From Helicoverpa zea (taxonomy: Eukaryota; Arthropoda; Insecta; Lepidoptera; Noctuidae): a stretch of 64,000 nt of DNA. Positions 35,497 to 47,187 of the stretch are shown here, one piece after another. Location of the stretch: NCBI RefSeq assembly GCF_022581195.2, contig NC_061467.1:5580001-5644000 (forward strand), given 5' to 3'. A program made the position numbers and the translations under genes. Below the pieces are notes generated by a model. The model made no database searches, was not told the origin of the DNA, and saw nothing but the letters and a program-made list of their open reading frames with translations. Numbering within the stretch: position 1 is the stretch's first letter; each line of letters begins with the position of its first letter.

Positions 35497-36632
35497 GGAG
35501 TTTTGGCGTTTTGTAGTAAAGACTTTTCGTAGTTAGATTTTAATTTCCTCAACAGAGAATTGCAATAATTCCGGTAACGTTTAAACGTTATTTCTAAGAT
35601 GTGGTTAGAAGGGCACGTCTTATGTCGTTTATGCAGTCGGTCCCTATGCCTAATACAGCGCAGAAGGCCACCAGTAATCCATGGTTTAAGGATTCTTTTT
35701 TTGCAAGTTGTTCGATAGACTTTAGTATTCATATTCACAATGTTAGAGAGTTTATCAACAAAAACAGTAGCGGCATTGTTTGCATCAGAAATAGTGTTAA
35801 TGAAGGAGAAATCAAGTGCTTCTATTTGACTAACGCACGCTTTTATGTCTAATTTAATTACACTACAGTTCTTGTTTACAATTCTACGCTGGGACATGCC
35901 CAATGAGATAATAACAGGTAAATGGTCTGTTATGCAGGAGTCAATAACACATACAGTTGCAGGATACATAGTTTTCATCATGCAGTGGTCGAGGCAGTTA
36001 AGCATTCTGGTGGGATAAGTATGAGCAGGTAATATCCCAAATTCTGCCAATAGGTTCAAATACGACGAGCTGCATCTGTCTGTGTTATTAATTTTAATAT
36101 CAATATTAATATCTCCGATTAGAAATACGTTTTTATTAGAATTCATTGGGCGTAGAATATTATCCAGCGAGTCAAGAAAACTATCCAGGCATTGTATGGA
36201 CGGCGACCTGTATACAGCCAATATAAGTATATCGGGTTCAATGTGCAACAATAAAAAATTGGCTCCAGAGTAATCCGGCTCCACCACAGAACACTTAATC
36301 GATTTCCTAACGTATATAACGATACCATCGCTTTTATTCAAATATTTTTTAGAAATATATGTGTTATAGTTATCAATAGATGGGACATTTTTATTAGCGT
36401 GAAGCCAACACTCCGTTAAAATAATGACGTCATTTTCAAATGCTAGACTGTGTAATAAAACTAATAGATTGTCTAAGTTTTTGTATATACTACGAATGTT
36501 AAGGGAAAAAATATTTAATGACTTGTTGTTATTACCAATGAGAGTATTACACGTCAAAGTATCGCAATTATAAGCCGAAGCAATAGTTATTTTGTCCACT
36601 TCTGTAGACGTGTTTATGATCGAATGAGTCAT
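35487..36632 (-). CDS. LINE ORF2, APE-type endonuclease part (upstream of the insertion)
   Basis: 382 codons run from an ATG at 36632 to the insertion joint; two more codons and a stop are supplied by the foldback element. Endonuclease motifs are in order: SLNIRSI, LTECWL (catalytic Glu), GDINIDI, and the closing TDHLPVI with the Asp-His pair. The domain belongs to the exonuclease/endonuclease/phosphatase fold used by jockey and CR1 LINEs to nick target DNA. The C-terminal ~90 residues form the linker toward the RT. The frame joins exactly with the part at 25949-27718 when the element and one target duplication are left out of account, giving 971 codons. Confidence 0.92.
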
Positions 36633-37096
36633 TGTAGAAAGAAATAAAACGTAGTTCTAAATATCAAATTGTGAACTAACCATATGTTGGTACCTGCTAT
36701 GCGATAACCACGAATATTAAACTCCCTTTTATTTAACATTGTATATACGCTGTATAGATGTAAAAATATCAACTTTGTATTTGTTGTGACTACACGAGTG
36801 ATATGAATAACTGAGTTATAGTGATTTGTGTAAAAGGTTAATAATATGGAGTGAATACATAGTGAAATAGTTATATTTCTAGTTATATAAACAGTATATA
36901 ACAACAAGCATCCCTGTGCATTACGATGTGAATATAGATGTAACATATTAGTTTTGTGTTTGTTGTGGGTGTGAGAGTAATTGAAGTGTTTGAGATTTAG
37001 TGTATAGTGTAAAAGTATAACATGGGGTAGCAACAAATTACAATAATTATATGACAAAGTAATAATAACAAAAGAAGTACAATAACTGATTCCTAG
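36633..37096 (-). other. ORF1-ORF2 spacer of the LINE
   Basis: The 464-bp spacer is long for this kind of element and contains a degenerate duplication about 181 bp apart (near 36757-36850 and 36938-37025, sharing gatgtaa and ttgtgtttgttgtg-like blocks). The 142-codon frame across it has no recognisable features. Confidence 0.4.
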
Positions 37097-37600
37097 TCAC
37101 TTATTTGGCCGGAGAATGTCTATGTCCTCATCTTTTCGTATTAGAATTTGCTTCTTACCCTCATCTTGTCGGAGAAAAATCCTTCCGTATGACGTCCAGC
37201 AGTACTTATAGGCATTGTCTTTGGCAAATGTACGTGCGAGATAAAATAAACGTTGAGCCTTTGGGGTTAACTTTTCAGAGACATAGATAGGTTTTACAGG
37301 GCCTTCAAGCTTTAGATGAGTTGTGTTCAGTTTACACGTTTTATTTCTGCTATTGAATTGCCGTGCTCCTTTTATTATAGTTTCCTTGGTGACAGCGCTT
37401 GAGAACTCCACGATTATTTGTGACGATGACGGGTCATCTTTTTTGTAGATGCGGAACACATCTTTAATATCATGGGTTTGGATCGGCGTGTTAATGGCAG
37501 TAGCTGTTGACTTCACAAGCTCACAGAGATCGGTTTTGCTTTCGCCAGATCTTTTGGGCACATTTTTTATATATACAATGGGTTCGTCGTTATTTATGTA
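37097..37600 (-). CDS. LINE ORF1 with Baculo_FP-like domain (5'-truncated)
   Basis: About 165 codons on the minus strand. The C-terminal half has YVSEKLTPKAQRLFYLAR and the following CWTSYGRIFLRQ, the hallmark of the Baculo_FP family, shared by baculovirus FP25K and ORF1 proteins of many insect LINEs. In LINEs this protein is thought to bind element RNA. The frame's nominal first codon at 37561 is GTG; similarity-like sequence continues a further ~14 codons upstream to a stop, with no ATG in frame, so the N terminus (usually a coiled coil) is missing. The neighbour downstream is ORF2. Confidence 0.75.
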   Translation of the reverse strand, partial: YINNDEPIVYIKNVPKRSGESKTDLCELVKSTATAINTPIQTHDIKDVFRIYKKDDPSSSQIIVEFSSAVTKETIIKGARQFNSRNKTCKLNTTHLKLEGPVKPIYVSEKLTPKAQRLFYLARTFAKDNAYKYCWTSYGRIFLRQDEGKKQILIRKDEDIDILRPNK

Positions 37601-40600
37601 CTAGGAATATATCATGAGTTGGCGTTTCATTTTCTTTGAGAAACTTCCACTTTTCTAACACGTGCTTTCCTAATTTCTACAAATACAAGAAATGTTCTTC
37701 AGTCTGCTATATAGCTCCTGCAGTAGTTCTGGACATCAAGGTTTTAACTGGCGTTGATATACAGCATTTTTATCTAAGTAGATATCAATGAAGATTCGGT
37801 AATTTATAATTTCCAAGTTGCCTGATTCTAAAAACAAAATCTTGTTACGTATATTATAACCGATAATCCGTTCTCAATAACGCACCATCCCTAAACACCG
37901 TCAAACTCGATTGCATTCACATAAATCCTCAGCGTAATATGAATTCCAAGTCCTTCAATGAAGACGGAACCACAAGCCGAGCTGAGCTTAGCTGCTACCA
38001 GTACAAGTTAGCGTATGGTACAGTAAAGTACAGTAGGCTTAAAGCTGTTTAACTGTTTAACCGCATTAAGGGCTGGGCTGTCACTCCTTAGCAGCCACAT
38101 ACCCCGGGAGCTAACTGAATGTGACGACTGTACCTAATTATATCTGTACACTGATACGAATGGTAAGGGTAGTTAACGGTCGTTTCATGTTTACGAACTT
38201 TGATGAACAAAAGTGAACTTCGCTGAAATAAGATTAGAACATTCGCCGTAACGCTTTTTGGTTTGTTAGGTGCTTGTGGCCTAGGAGTTCGTGTATTAAA
38301 TTACTTAAAGTTACCTTCGTTATTGTAAAAGCTTAATGGTTAGGTACACGCAGAAAACAAATAATAATCTGCAATAATACTTTACTACTTCAAACAACTT
38401 TTTCACTTCTAATAAAATTACTTAATGTCCCGTTTTTTCATAAACAAGTGGGCTCATAAAGAAGTAAATTAGCCACAAAATACAGCACATATATTTCTTA
38501 CGGTAAACAGACAATTTGCCAGTGGAATGGCTGGCATCGCGACGATTCAGCGATAGAAGCAATAAGTCAACAAGGAGTAGGCCATGGGTTGCTTCTTATC
38601 TAAAATGAGTCGCCCCTGGACACGCTCCCATGACGACGGGATCAGGAACATACATATAATATACCCACTAAATGAGATATACTGTCTGTGATTTCCTTCC
38701 AAAAATGGTGTACAACGGTGCCAAAACGCTGATTACGTATTTTCTACAGCTTAAGCATCCGCATCTGTGTGCCAAAGTCTTTTGTATGTATATATGAGGG
38801 TAGTTAATGTTGCACATTCTTGTAAGTGATCGCCGGCCTAGATTGTTCGCACGTCTCATTATCTTGAAATGTAGTTCACACTTGTTTGTTTGGAATTTAA
38901 TTTTAAAATGCGGTAGTATATGCTGCACAACGTTTTTGAAAGCATAGTTTTAGGATTAAGTTTACCTTGTATACAAATATACCTACTGGACTGAAAATTG
39001 TACTAATTGAAAAAACTTGAACTTAACAGACATAATAAGGTATCTTAAAACCATAAAATTCCAGTCATATCAAAACATATTTATAAGATAATCTGTTTGT
39101 CTGTTACAATATCTAATGACATAGGTACGTATTCAAACACGTATTGACTCAAACCTTCACCATTAAGCCTTCCATGTAAACACGACACATTCACAAGACA
39201 CAGAGCCTTTCCTTTGAAATTGGAATCGTCGTCAGCCAGCAGCCGAGATCAGGAGCAGCAAGCCCATCGCTTCTAATGAAGCAGTAAATTTTCCCCAACT
39301 GAAGTTTCTCTAACGGTATGCCATTTCAAAACCGCATCAAATATTATTCACGACGGGTTGGACACCATGAATAATGGATCCCAACCCGTGCCCAGCTTAG
39401 TGTCAATGAGATCACGCGCACCCGCTTCCATATTGGATTATTGCGAATAAATGACAAAAATGGTTTCCGATCTAGCATCGCGCCCCCGGCGTACACAGGA
39501 TTCGTAAAAATGCAATTTATATCACGTAGGATATCGAAATGAGCGAGATTTTCTCTCGTATCGAATTCATTAAGTTCGCTATCTTTAGGGGGGCTGGTAT
39601 ACTTAAAAATACATCGCTATAGGTAATTATGGTAAAAAGATTCGGTCGGATGGCCCGCAGCAACACAGGTAAACATCGCCTCGTATTTTCCCTCCCTTGT
39701 AATTGAATAACGACCCCTGCTGGCTCAGCGGATGCTCAGAAAAATAATTCTATTATTGCCCTCTCTTTCTTCTGCTCTCACTTTGCATGAAATATTTCAA
39801 AAACAATATTAACTTACTTTTAAACTGGTAAATTATTTTTGAAATTTCATTGTTTTTCCTGGTGCTATGTCAGCAATGAATCAAGTTGATGTAATAAATC
39901 TGGCAAATTCGCTTTATGTCTGTGATCCGTGGAACAGGGTTAAAACGTCAGCACCTATTTGTTTTGTATAATTTCTCGATATTCCATTTACTATTCCTCC
40001 ATTACTCGCAAACTCAATTAGTTATACCCCTTGCACTATTAGTTTACCTACAATAAAATTGGTCTACCTAACGTACCTATATTTGTATTGGAACTGTAAA
40101 GTTCTATTATTTAGGTGCTTGTCTAGTGAACATGTAATATTGTATGTATTTTATACAATGCACCAAACAAAAGCATTGCTTCTGTTTCCGCAGAGAATAT
40201 TATGATACTTAAACATTAATTGCTCAGCAAAATTTTGAGGGTTAAATATATAATATCTCTCCTACAAAAATAAAAAACACGGTCCTCTATTTACTCAAAA
40301 GTAAACTACATGATAAATTCAACAAATTAGAAGGAGCGTAACCATTTCTCACATTAATCCACGTGCCTACACGTCCCTCTAATATATAGCTATAAACTTT
40401 ATAATGAAAACTGAAGCTTAGCTCTGAAATAAAACTGGGACCAATTAAGGAAAACAAGGTGGTCGTGCCTTTGGATTAATAACCTTAATTAACGGCTAAG
40501 GAGCGAGGGAGAATCATTAAAAGCGTCGCGGGAACTACTTACTGTAAACCAGTGTCGTTCACCGTGCAGTTTATATTTTACGAGGTGACACGTAACGCCA

Positions 40601-42232
40601 TAGTGGACGTTTTGATTTTAGAATCGTGCGATAGACAATACATAGAGCTTCTTGGAATTAGATAAAGGATTTGATTTTTCTGAGGTGTTAAAATGCAATA
40701 GGTTTTCAGCTTTTCAGATTTACCTGTCAAACAAATCTTGAAATCCTGAGTGTATGTCGTCAAATAAAATAAACTACCATTCCACATAGTAGCTAACACT
40801 ATACAGGCACACAAGTAATATCCATAAATAAAATTTGTAGCGTCCAGTAGCTTTCTTCTAATAGAGTCAACAAACACGTATAGCGATCAAAATGTCAAAC
40901 TAAATCTACTAACAGGTGCAATGACCCCATAAAAAACTCATAGAAAAATCTATGGGAATTGGAAAAATTATGGCGACACAATTATTAACCTAAGGATCGA
41001 TGTCGTAAAAATAAATGATCAGTTTTATAGCGTCGGCGCGAGTCCAATTTTTATGATGTGGGAATTTCGGTAGCCTCACAGTATAATATTACGCTTATCT
41101 TGTAAATGTCTCAGACCAAGTTTGGGATTAACATACTAAAAGATAATTTAAGAATAATAAATTTTATTGTTACAAATATTTTAGATTAAGAAACTTTGTT
41201 TTATAGGTACTTTTTTACTGTCTACACTGACTAAGTAAAAACATGGCAATATCAATAAATAGAAAGCAATTTCGACAAATGCAAAATAACCATAACATCA
41301 AACAACAAGCATTATTATTATTTTTTTTTCAATTTATTTTATTTCTATCAATATATCGATCTTAAACTTCACCCTACCAAAATAAAAGGAATACAAATAC
41401 TACTGTTGAAATCAGTGACATAAACTCGACGGCTTGTAGCGAACAGACGACGGGATTCGCAGATCCATACGTGTACGCAACGTAATGTTACAATTACGAA
41501 CACACTTTACAAGGTATTCGCGCGATATGTACGCGCCAACAAATTGCATTCCTCTCCTCACTGCTAGATATTTTGCCTTGCCGTACAAAGGGGATATGAC
41601 ACGCGTTATAAATTGTCTATCCATAGTGCTGGCGTACCGGTTGCGGACACGAAAACATTAAAATGACAAATTGTTCATCGCTGTGATTCCATTTTTCACG
41701 ACGAAGGAGGTACGCCCCAACATTACCTACGGCGTAGATGTACCTCTACGTATATTAATTCGCGCAATTTAATTTACGTCAACGATTGACGCGGTAAATT
41801 GACGAATAAATTCTCCAATATTTTTTACCATAATTTTCTTATTGATTGCCCGGTCTACGATTGATTTGGTAAAACTTCACGGGTTTCTGAACACCGAACG
41901 TAATAACGCCGTATTACGGAATATTTCCTAATTATTTTTGAGCTGATGAAGTATTTGTTCAAATTGTGAAGCTTTATAACAAGGATTGACTCTAACTGCT
42001 CTCTTTAATTTATTGTCGTTACGGAATATTTGTTTAGAAAATACATTTGTTTGATCCTTGGTGACGTAATCGTAGATCCTATTCCGAACTTGAAACCAAT
42101 CTCTCGATCAAAAGGGGCAAGTAAAAGATTGAAAATCGATTAAATTTTAATGTTTTCTTTATACTTCCTAAATTTTTACTCACCAAATATTTTTGCTTTC
42201 CAATTAGTAATACAACTTATAGGTATTATTAT
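37601..42232. other. AT-rich non-coding stretch
   Basis: 4.6 kb without a recognisable gene or element. The 86-, 99- and 70-codon frames on the minus strand have no protein-like features. Unrecognised host exons or regulatory DNA cannot be excluded by eye. Confidence 0.4.
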
Positions 42233-42430
42233 TGTTGGAATATACGCATGATGTACGTATAATACCTCCTTTACAAATATCCAAGATTATATAAAGCATA
42301 CCTACTTCAATCATTCGTCAAACATTCAATCATTCAATGTTCACTTTAATCGTACGTTCTTACATTCGAAATATAACAGTCGTTCAGGATACATGTGTTT
42401 TCTTTGTCTCACCTGCACCCATATCCAACA
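42233..42430 (+). repeat. 5' LTR of the copia element
   Basis: 198 bp, tgttggaatatacgc to catatccaaca. Base-by-base reading shows no difference from 46990-47187. Confidence 0.95.
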
Positions 42431-42446
42431 GGTTATGGGCCCAGGC
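42431..42446 (+). promoter_or_regulatory. Primer-binding site of the copia element
   Basis: ggttatgggcccagg directly abuts the 5' LTR. Many copia-type elements prime reverse transcription from a half initiator-methionine tRNA with a site of this type. Confidence 0.7.
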
Positions 42447-42824
42447 CGTTTTCTGTAGTTAAAAGTAATACAACAAAAATTTTAAATTCAGTGAAAGAGT
42501 GTAAATTAAAATTGCATTAACAATGAACAAAATATCACATCTTATGACGGTGTTATTTCTGCGTTGCTAGGTGATGAGCAACTCAATATGGTTTCTGTGA
42601 AGACTACGCCTACTACTAGACTACGACTCGATCATGAATTGTATAATAATAATGAGACCCACATGAGACCCACACTCAAAATAAAAATAATTAGTGCTCT
42701 CGCTGTGGCGGCATATTGGGCTGACAAAGTGTAGTCTCACTATAAGACATGTCATCGACACGAAAGAAGAAGAATAAAAATAATTATCAACCCGGAAATT
42801 CAATGCATATAATATCAAAAAAAA

Positions 42825-45690
42825 ATGTATTGTGATCATTGCGGACGTCGGAATAATTTCAAAAAGGACTGCCGTTACTTAAAGGGACTGCAGCAAAATA
42901 ATCAATGGGTGAACTTCAAAAGTCTGCCAATAACATTGAATACTGCAACAATGACCAGGACGGTTTCATTTTTATGATTTCATAATGTAAATTGTCTGCT
43001 AATTATGTAGAAAATAAGGGTCAATTCCCACTGAAAGAGCAGCGGCCGGCAGCGGCCGGCAGCGGCCGTAAATGCAAGTGATTGAGCGCGAGCGCGGCGG
43101 GCCGCGCGGCGCCGCGCTGGGCCGCGCCGCGCCGCGCTCTTACATTGTCCGTGCTCTTACGGCCGCTGCCGGCCGCTGCTCTTTCAGTGGGAATTGACCC
43201 TAATACTGTTTATTTTCTTTTAGATTCTGGTGTGACAGATCATGATGACATATATCATATTAAAAAAAAAAAAAAAATTAAAAGATTGACAATGTAAAAA
43301 GGTTTTAACCTCGTACGTCGAATTATCCACACCATTGAAGATCGGTGTTGCTAGGAAAGGAGTTTCAATCCTGGAGTTTGGTAAAGGGTAAATCGAGGTA
43401 ACAACATAAATTCAAGGATCAATTGATGACGTTTTATATTCACCGGAGGTACGTTATAATATGCCAAAAGACTGGTATGTCGGTAATTTTTTTTTTTTTA
43501 CATTTATGGTAAAAATAATAAATGTTTTATGACAGGTGAGAACATCAATCACTAATGTTTTTTTTTTAGTATTACTTTTAAACAGTAATAATTCTCTGAG
43601 TAATTTAAATTTTGTTGAAGAGAATCACCAAGACTGTGTAAAAGAGTATAAATAATACGGCATAGTACTCACTTAAATAAACAGAAAAATCAAATGTTCA
43701 AATATGGAGTTGATGAAAATAAGGTTTTTATTTGATAATTCTGATGAATTATGTGAACCTTGCATATTTGGTAAAAACCATGTACTGTAGATGATAAGAA
43801 CTATTTTGCTACGTTTATAGACAATTTTATACATTACAGTGCAATATCACACTGTTATATATTTGATGTACCTACGCTAAGTCAGAAGTGCTGACATGTT
43901 TTCAAGATTTTGTTGCTAAAAGTGAAAATTTATTTAACCATAAAGTAAACTAATTTATATTGCGATAGTGGGCGAGAATATCTTTCTAATGAATTTAAAG
44001 ATTATTATTGTGTTTGTAAGGAACAACTTAGGTACTGTTTAACAGTATCGAATAGCCACAACAAAATGGTGTCGAGGAGCGTATGAATCGTACGTTAACC
44101 GAAATGGCTCGACCATTGGTTACAAGTGCGAAATTATATAAAATATTCTGGGATGAAGCTATATTAATATACATATTTAAAAAATAGACTACCCACAAAA
44201 GCGCTCGCCAATAATAAAACAACATACGAAACATGACACAATCATTACCGAAAATACGAAACCGAAAATAAGTCATTCAAGACATTTAAAATAATAATGA
44301 TGATTCGGTTCGACATGTTCATGATAAAACTAAAACCTCGAAATTTGACGAAAAGTCATTTAAAGCCATATTAGTTGGTTACGACCAAAATGGTTACAAT
44401 TTATTTAATACAGAAAATAATCAGTTCCCTATTGCGAGGGATGTTGATTTGATGAAAGAAAGTGCTTGCGGCACTAATAACCGCGTAGACAAGCACTGCC
44501 ACAATCATCTGTCCAAGATGCTCTGTGGCCAATGATGATGATGATTTGATGAGTTGTATTTCTATAATACCTGTTCAAATTCCCGCCTAAATTAACAAGC
44601 ACGATAACGACGATAAATCGGCAAAGTTAATAGGCAACAAACACAAACATAATCATTCCCCTGATAATAGCTCAGAAGCTGGACCTTCATCTAGCAAACT
44701 GAGACGTAATACAAATAATTCTCAAAGTACCCCAATAGATTATAAAAGGATTGATGACCCATTTTTGCTTATCGCTCACAACTGTTCAATCACTACCATG
44801 CACCTATTGTGACATTTTTAGTGGGGATGATTCTAGTATACATATGTTGAAAACCACAAAAAGTGAAATAGAGTCTAATCATAGAAATAATACTTGGACT
44901 CTCATAGCAAGACCTAAAAATTTTTAACATAAAAAGCTCAAATTGGGTATGTACAATTAAAAATAACGAGTTGGGTAAACCTACATGGTATAAAGCCCGA
45001 TTAGTAGCTCGTGGTGTCACTCAACAATGCTTACAAGATTATAACGAAACGTTGACTCCAGTAGCTCAAATATAATCTTTCCAATTTATTTTAACTCTTG
45101 CAAATCAGTTTGATTTACATGCCCATCTTATAGATGTAAAAACCGCCGTTTAGAAAGGCATTCTCAAGGAAGATATCTATATGGAAGTGCCTTATGTACG
45201 CAATGCGCATGCAATGCTTAGTACATGACCAAATATTTGTGCTGCTATAGGTATTATAAGTCAGTATCAAAGTAAAATTAATGAAGTTATGGAAGTGGTT
45301 AAAACATCTTTTGAGATACATAAAAGGAACTCTTAAATTAAAGCTCACCTATGTGAAATGTGATTACAAACAACTGATGGCAGGGTATGCAGATTCTGAT
45401 TGGTTGAGGCGACGTTATTGACCGCATAAGTACAACAGATCACATATTTAAAGTGTTTGATAATTGTACAATTTCGTGGAATACACGGAAACAAAATAGT
45501 CGCCGGTTCCTCAACAGAAGCTGAATATATGCTTATTTGAAGCTATAAGAGAAGCTATTTGGATAAAATCATTATAACATAGTTCTATTCTGATAAAACA
45601 GACAATGATGATATATGAAGTTAATAACAGTTGTATTAGCATCGCTAATAATCCTACAAATCACAAACGATATTGTGACGAATTTAGTTA
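42825..45690 (+). pseudogene. Degenerate copia Gag-Pol
   Basis: Fragments in order: a zinc knuckle (CDHCGRR...KKDC, with Asn where the knuckle His is expected) at 42831-42872, closed by a stop at 42974; the protease site LLDSGVTDH near 43223; integrase-like CDSGREYLSNEFKDYY near 43962 and QQNGVEERMNRTLTEMAR near 44055; RT-like KARLVARGVTQ near 44995 and LIDVKTAV followed by a stop near 45150; RNase H-like AGYADSDW near 45380 and SSTEAEY near 45506. Frame changes are needed between most of them. The stretch between IYMEVP and the HLLRYIKGT block, which should hold the YVDD active site, is only about 100 nt, so the catalytic core of the RT is deleted. It cannot encode a working element. Confidence 0.85.
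43018..43200. mobile_element. Harbinger-like MITE with GC-rich palindromic ends
   Basis: 183 bp, flanked by taa on both sides (43015-43017 and 43201-43203), the 3-bp duplication typical of PIF/Harbinger. The terminal inverted repeats begin gggtcaattcccactgaaag and match for 41 bp; the left arm then has one extra gcagcggccg unit, so slippage has occurred. The middle is extremely CpG-rich. It has no coding capacity. It sits inside the copia pseudogene just before the protease. Confidence 0.88.
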
Positions 45691-46749
45691 AGTTTTTTAT
45701 GTGTTGATTTGTGTGATGTGATGTGATGTGTTATTTATGTGTTTTTAGTTTAGTTTAGAATTAATAAGAACCCATCTGCCGCATTAGGCACGTCCTGTAA
45801 GGGTAGATGTAAGGTGGTATATGTAAATAAATAAGTAAATGTAATAACAAAATACCAGACAACCAGGCAACAGTCTGGAACTGAATGACATGAGGTTTAA
45901 AACTCATATATAAAAAAAGCCACATTTTTTTAAGAAAGCATATTATAAGTTAGAACATTAAGTTCAAGATAAAAATGCTTAGAAATGTGGTGGTCCTGCT
46001 CCATAGGACATAACAATATCTAATTAATAACCAAATTAAAATTTTACCAGCTAGTAAAATTGTATTTTTCCTTTGACTATTTGTCTGGTGACAAAATATG
46101 TACATATAAAAGTATTAATTAATGTAAAATATGTGAATGTTTATACTTATTACAAGATAAGTTACAAAGTACATTAAAATATTCATATCATGTTTAATAA
46201 TTATTCTTATAAATGGTATTTGACTCATGCATTTTCGTGAAACATGAAAATTTGAAGCATGAAGCATTTTAATGGTAATTATATAATTCTCATATGTTTT
46301 TGTTTGTGATTCTACATGACCTTCGCATGCTGTTATTGTATGTATCAATACATATAAACTGTAATACCATACTATGTATTTAAAAAAAAAAGTAACCATG
46401 GAGTTACTTGCCTCTTCTTCTCCATAGGAAGCTAATGTTGGAATGAGCAACTAGAATCAAACTTATTTATGTTTTTGACTTTCATAAGTGCTTGTTATGG
46501 TCTAAATGAAGTAAATGTTTTGACTTTGACTTATGATGCAAAGTTTTTAGAATTAAGTTGAACTTAATGTAAATTTTTGAATAATTTCAGTTCAATGATT
46601 TTATTTAGAATGCTATTATGTTTATAATCTAAGCTGTTGATCAAAGTTATTGTAATTTGATATGCAGCAGGTACTATTTATGACTGTATAAAGTGTATGT
46701 AAATATTGCATATTGTCCTATACTGCAATGTACAAATTGTATTGTATAC

Positions 46750-46989
46750 TTTATATATCAAACAATGTTTAAGGTTCTTCTAACCTACAGACAGACATGT
46801 GTTGCTGGGGAGTTTGTTGCGCCACTTCTTCTTCCCAGTAAAAACACATAGGAAGTGGTGAAAGGTGGGCGTTTTGGGGACTGTCTTTTATAAATTAATG
46901 ACGTTCAAAAGGTGCTGTTTTGCAGCCAAGTTTGGGTAAACGATTTTTGACCTTTGATTGTATAAAATGCTTGTACATTTGAGGGGGGC
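46750..46989 (+). repeat. Dispersed-repeat 3' fragment and polypurine tract inside the copia element
   Basis: A block with gttgcgccacttcttcttcc and tgacgttcaaaaggtgctg matches the 3' part of an abundant lepidopteran repeat I recognise, probably a LINE. It lies between the pol remnants and the polypurine tract (gaggggggc, 46981-46989), so this copia family seems to have captured foreign sequence as its 3' non-coding region. Confidence 0.5.
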
Positions 46990-47187
46990 TGTTGGAATAT
47001 ACGCATGATGTACGTATAATACCTCCTTTACAAATATCCAAGATTATATAAAGCATACCTACTTCAATCATTCGTCAAACATTCAATCATTCAATGTTCA
47101 CTTTAATCGTACGTTCTTACATTCGAAATATAACAGTCGTTCAGGATACATGTGTTTTCTTTGTCTCACCTGCACCCATATCCAACA
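46990..47187 (+). repeat. 3' LTR of the copia element
   Basis: 198 bp, identical by eye to the 5' LTR, followed by the target duplication attat. Confidence 0.95.

Larger units (their letters stand above)
25617..37600 (-). mobile_element. CR1/jockey-group LINE split by a foldback element
   Basis: Read on the minus strand the order is ORF1 (Baculo_FP-like), spacer, ORF2 endonuclease part, the foldback insertion at 27730-35486, ORF2 reverse transcriptase part, 3' UTR and a (ttta)n-like tail at 25623-25650. Without the insertion the element is about 4.2 kb. The 5' end is set by where ORF1-like sequence stops (an in-frame stop sits just upstream, near 37600), so the copy is probably 5'-truncated within ORF1. 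No convincing target duplication was found. Confidence 0.85.
42233..47187 (+). mobile_element. Ty1/copia-type LTR retrotransposon, structurally complete but coding-dead
   Basis: Two 198-bp LTRs that I read as identical bound the element, with the target duplication attat at 42228-42232 and 47188-47192. A primer-binding site (ggttatgggcccagg, of the initiator-Met half-tRNA type) follows the left LTR directly; a purine tract (gaggggggc) precedes the right LTR. Between them are fragments of Gag and Pol in copia order (zinc knuckle, protease, integrase, RT, RNase H), broken by stops, frameshifts and deletions. A Harbinger-like MITE sits beside the protease and about 1.3 kb of non-coding sequence precedes the 3' LTR. 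Confidence 0.93.

Noticed and set aside
36629..37057. 142-codon minus-strand frame between the LINE ORFs
   Set aside because: Low-complexity, His/Tyr/Thr-rich reading of the AT-rich spacer; ORF1 and ORF2 are clear on either side.
43082..43297. 71-codon Ala/Arg/Pro-rich frame
   Set aside because: It is a reading of the CpG-rich middle and arm of the MITE into the copia remnant.
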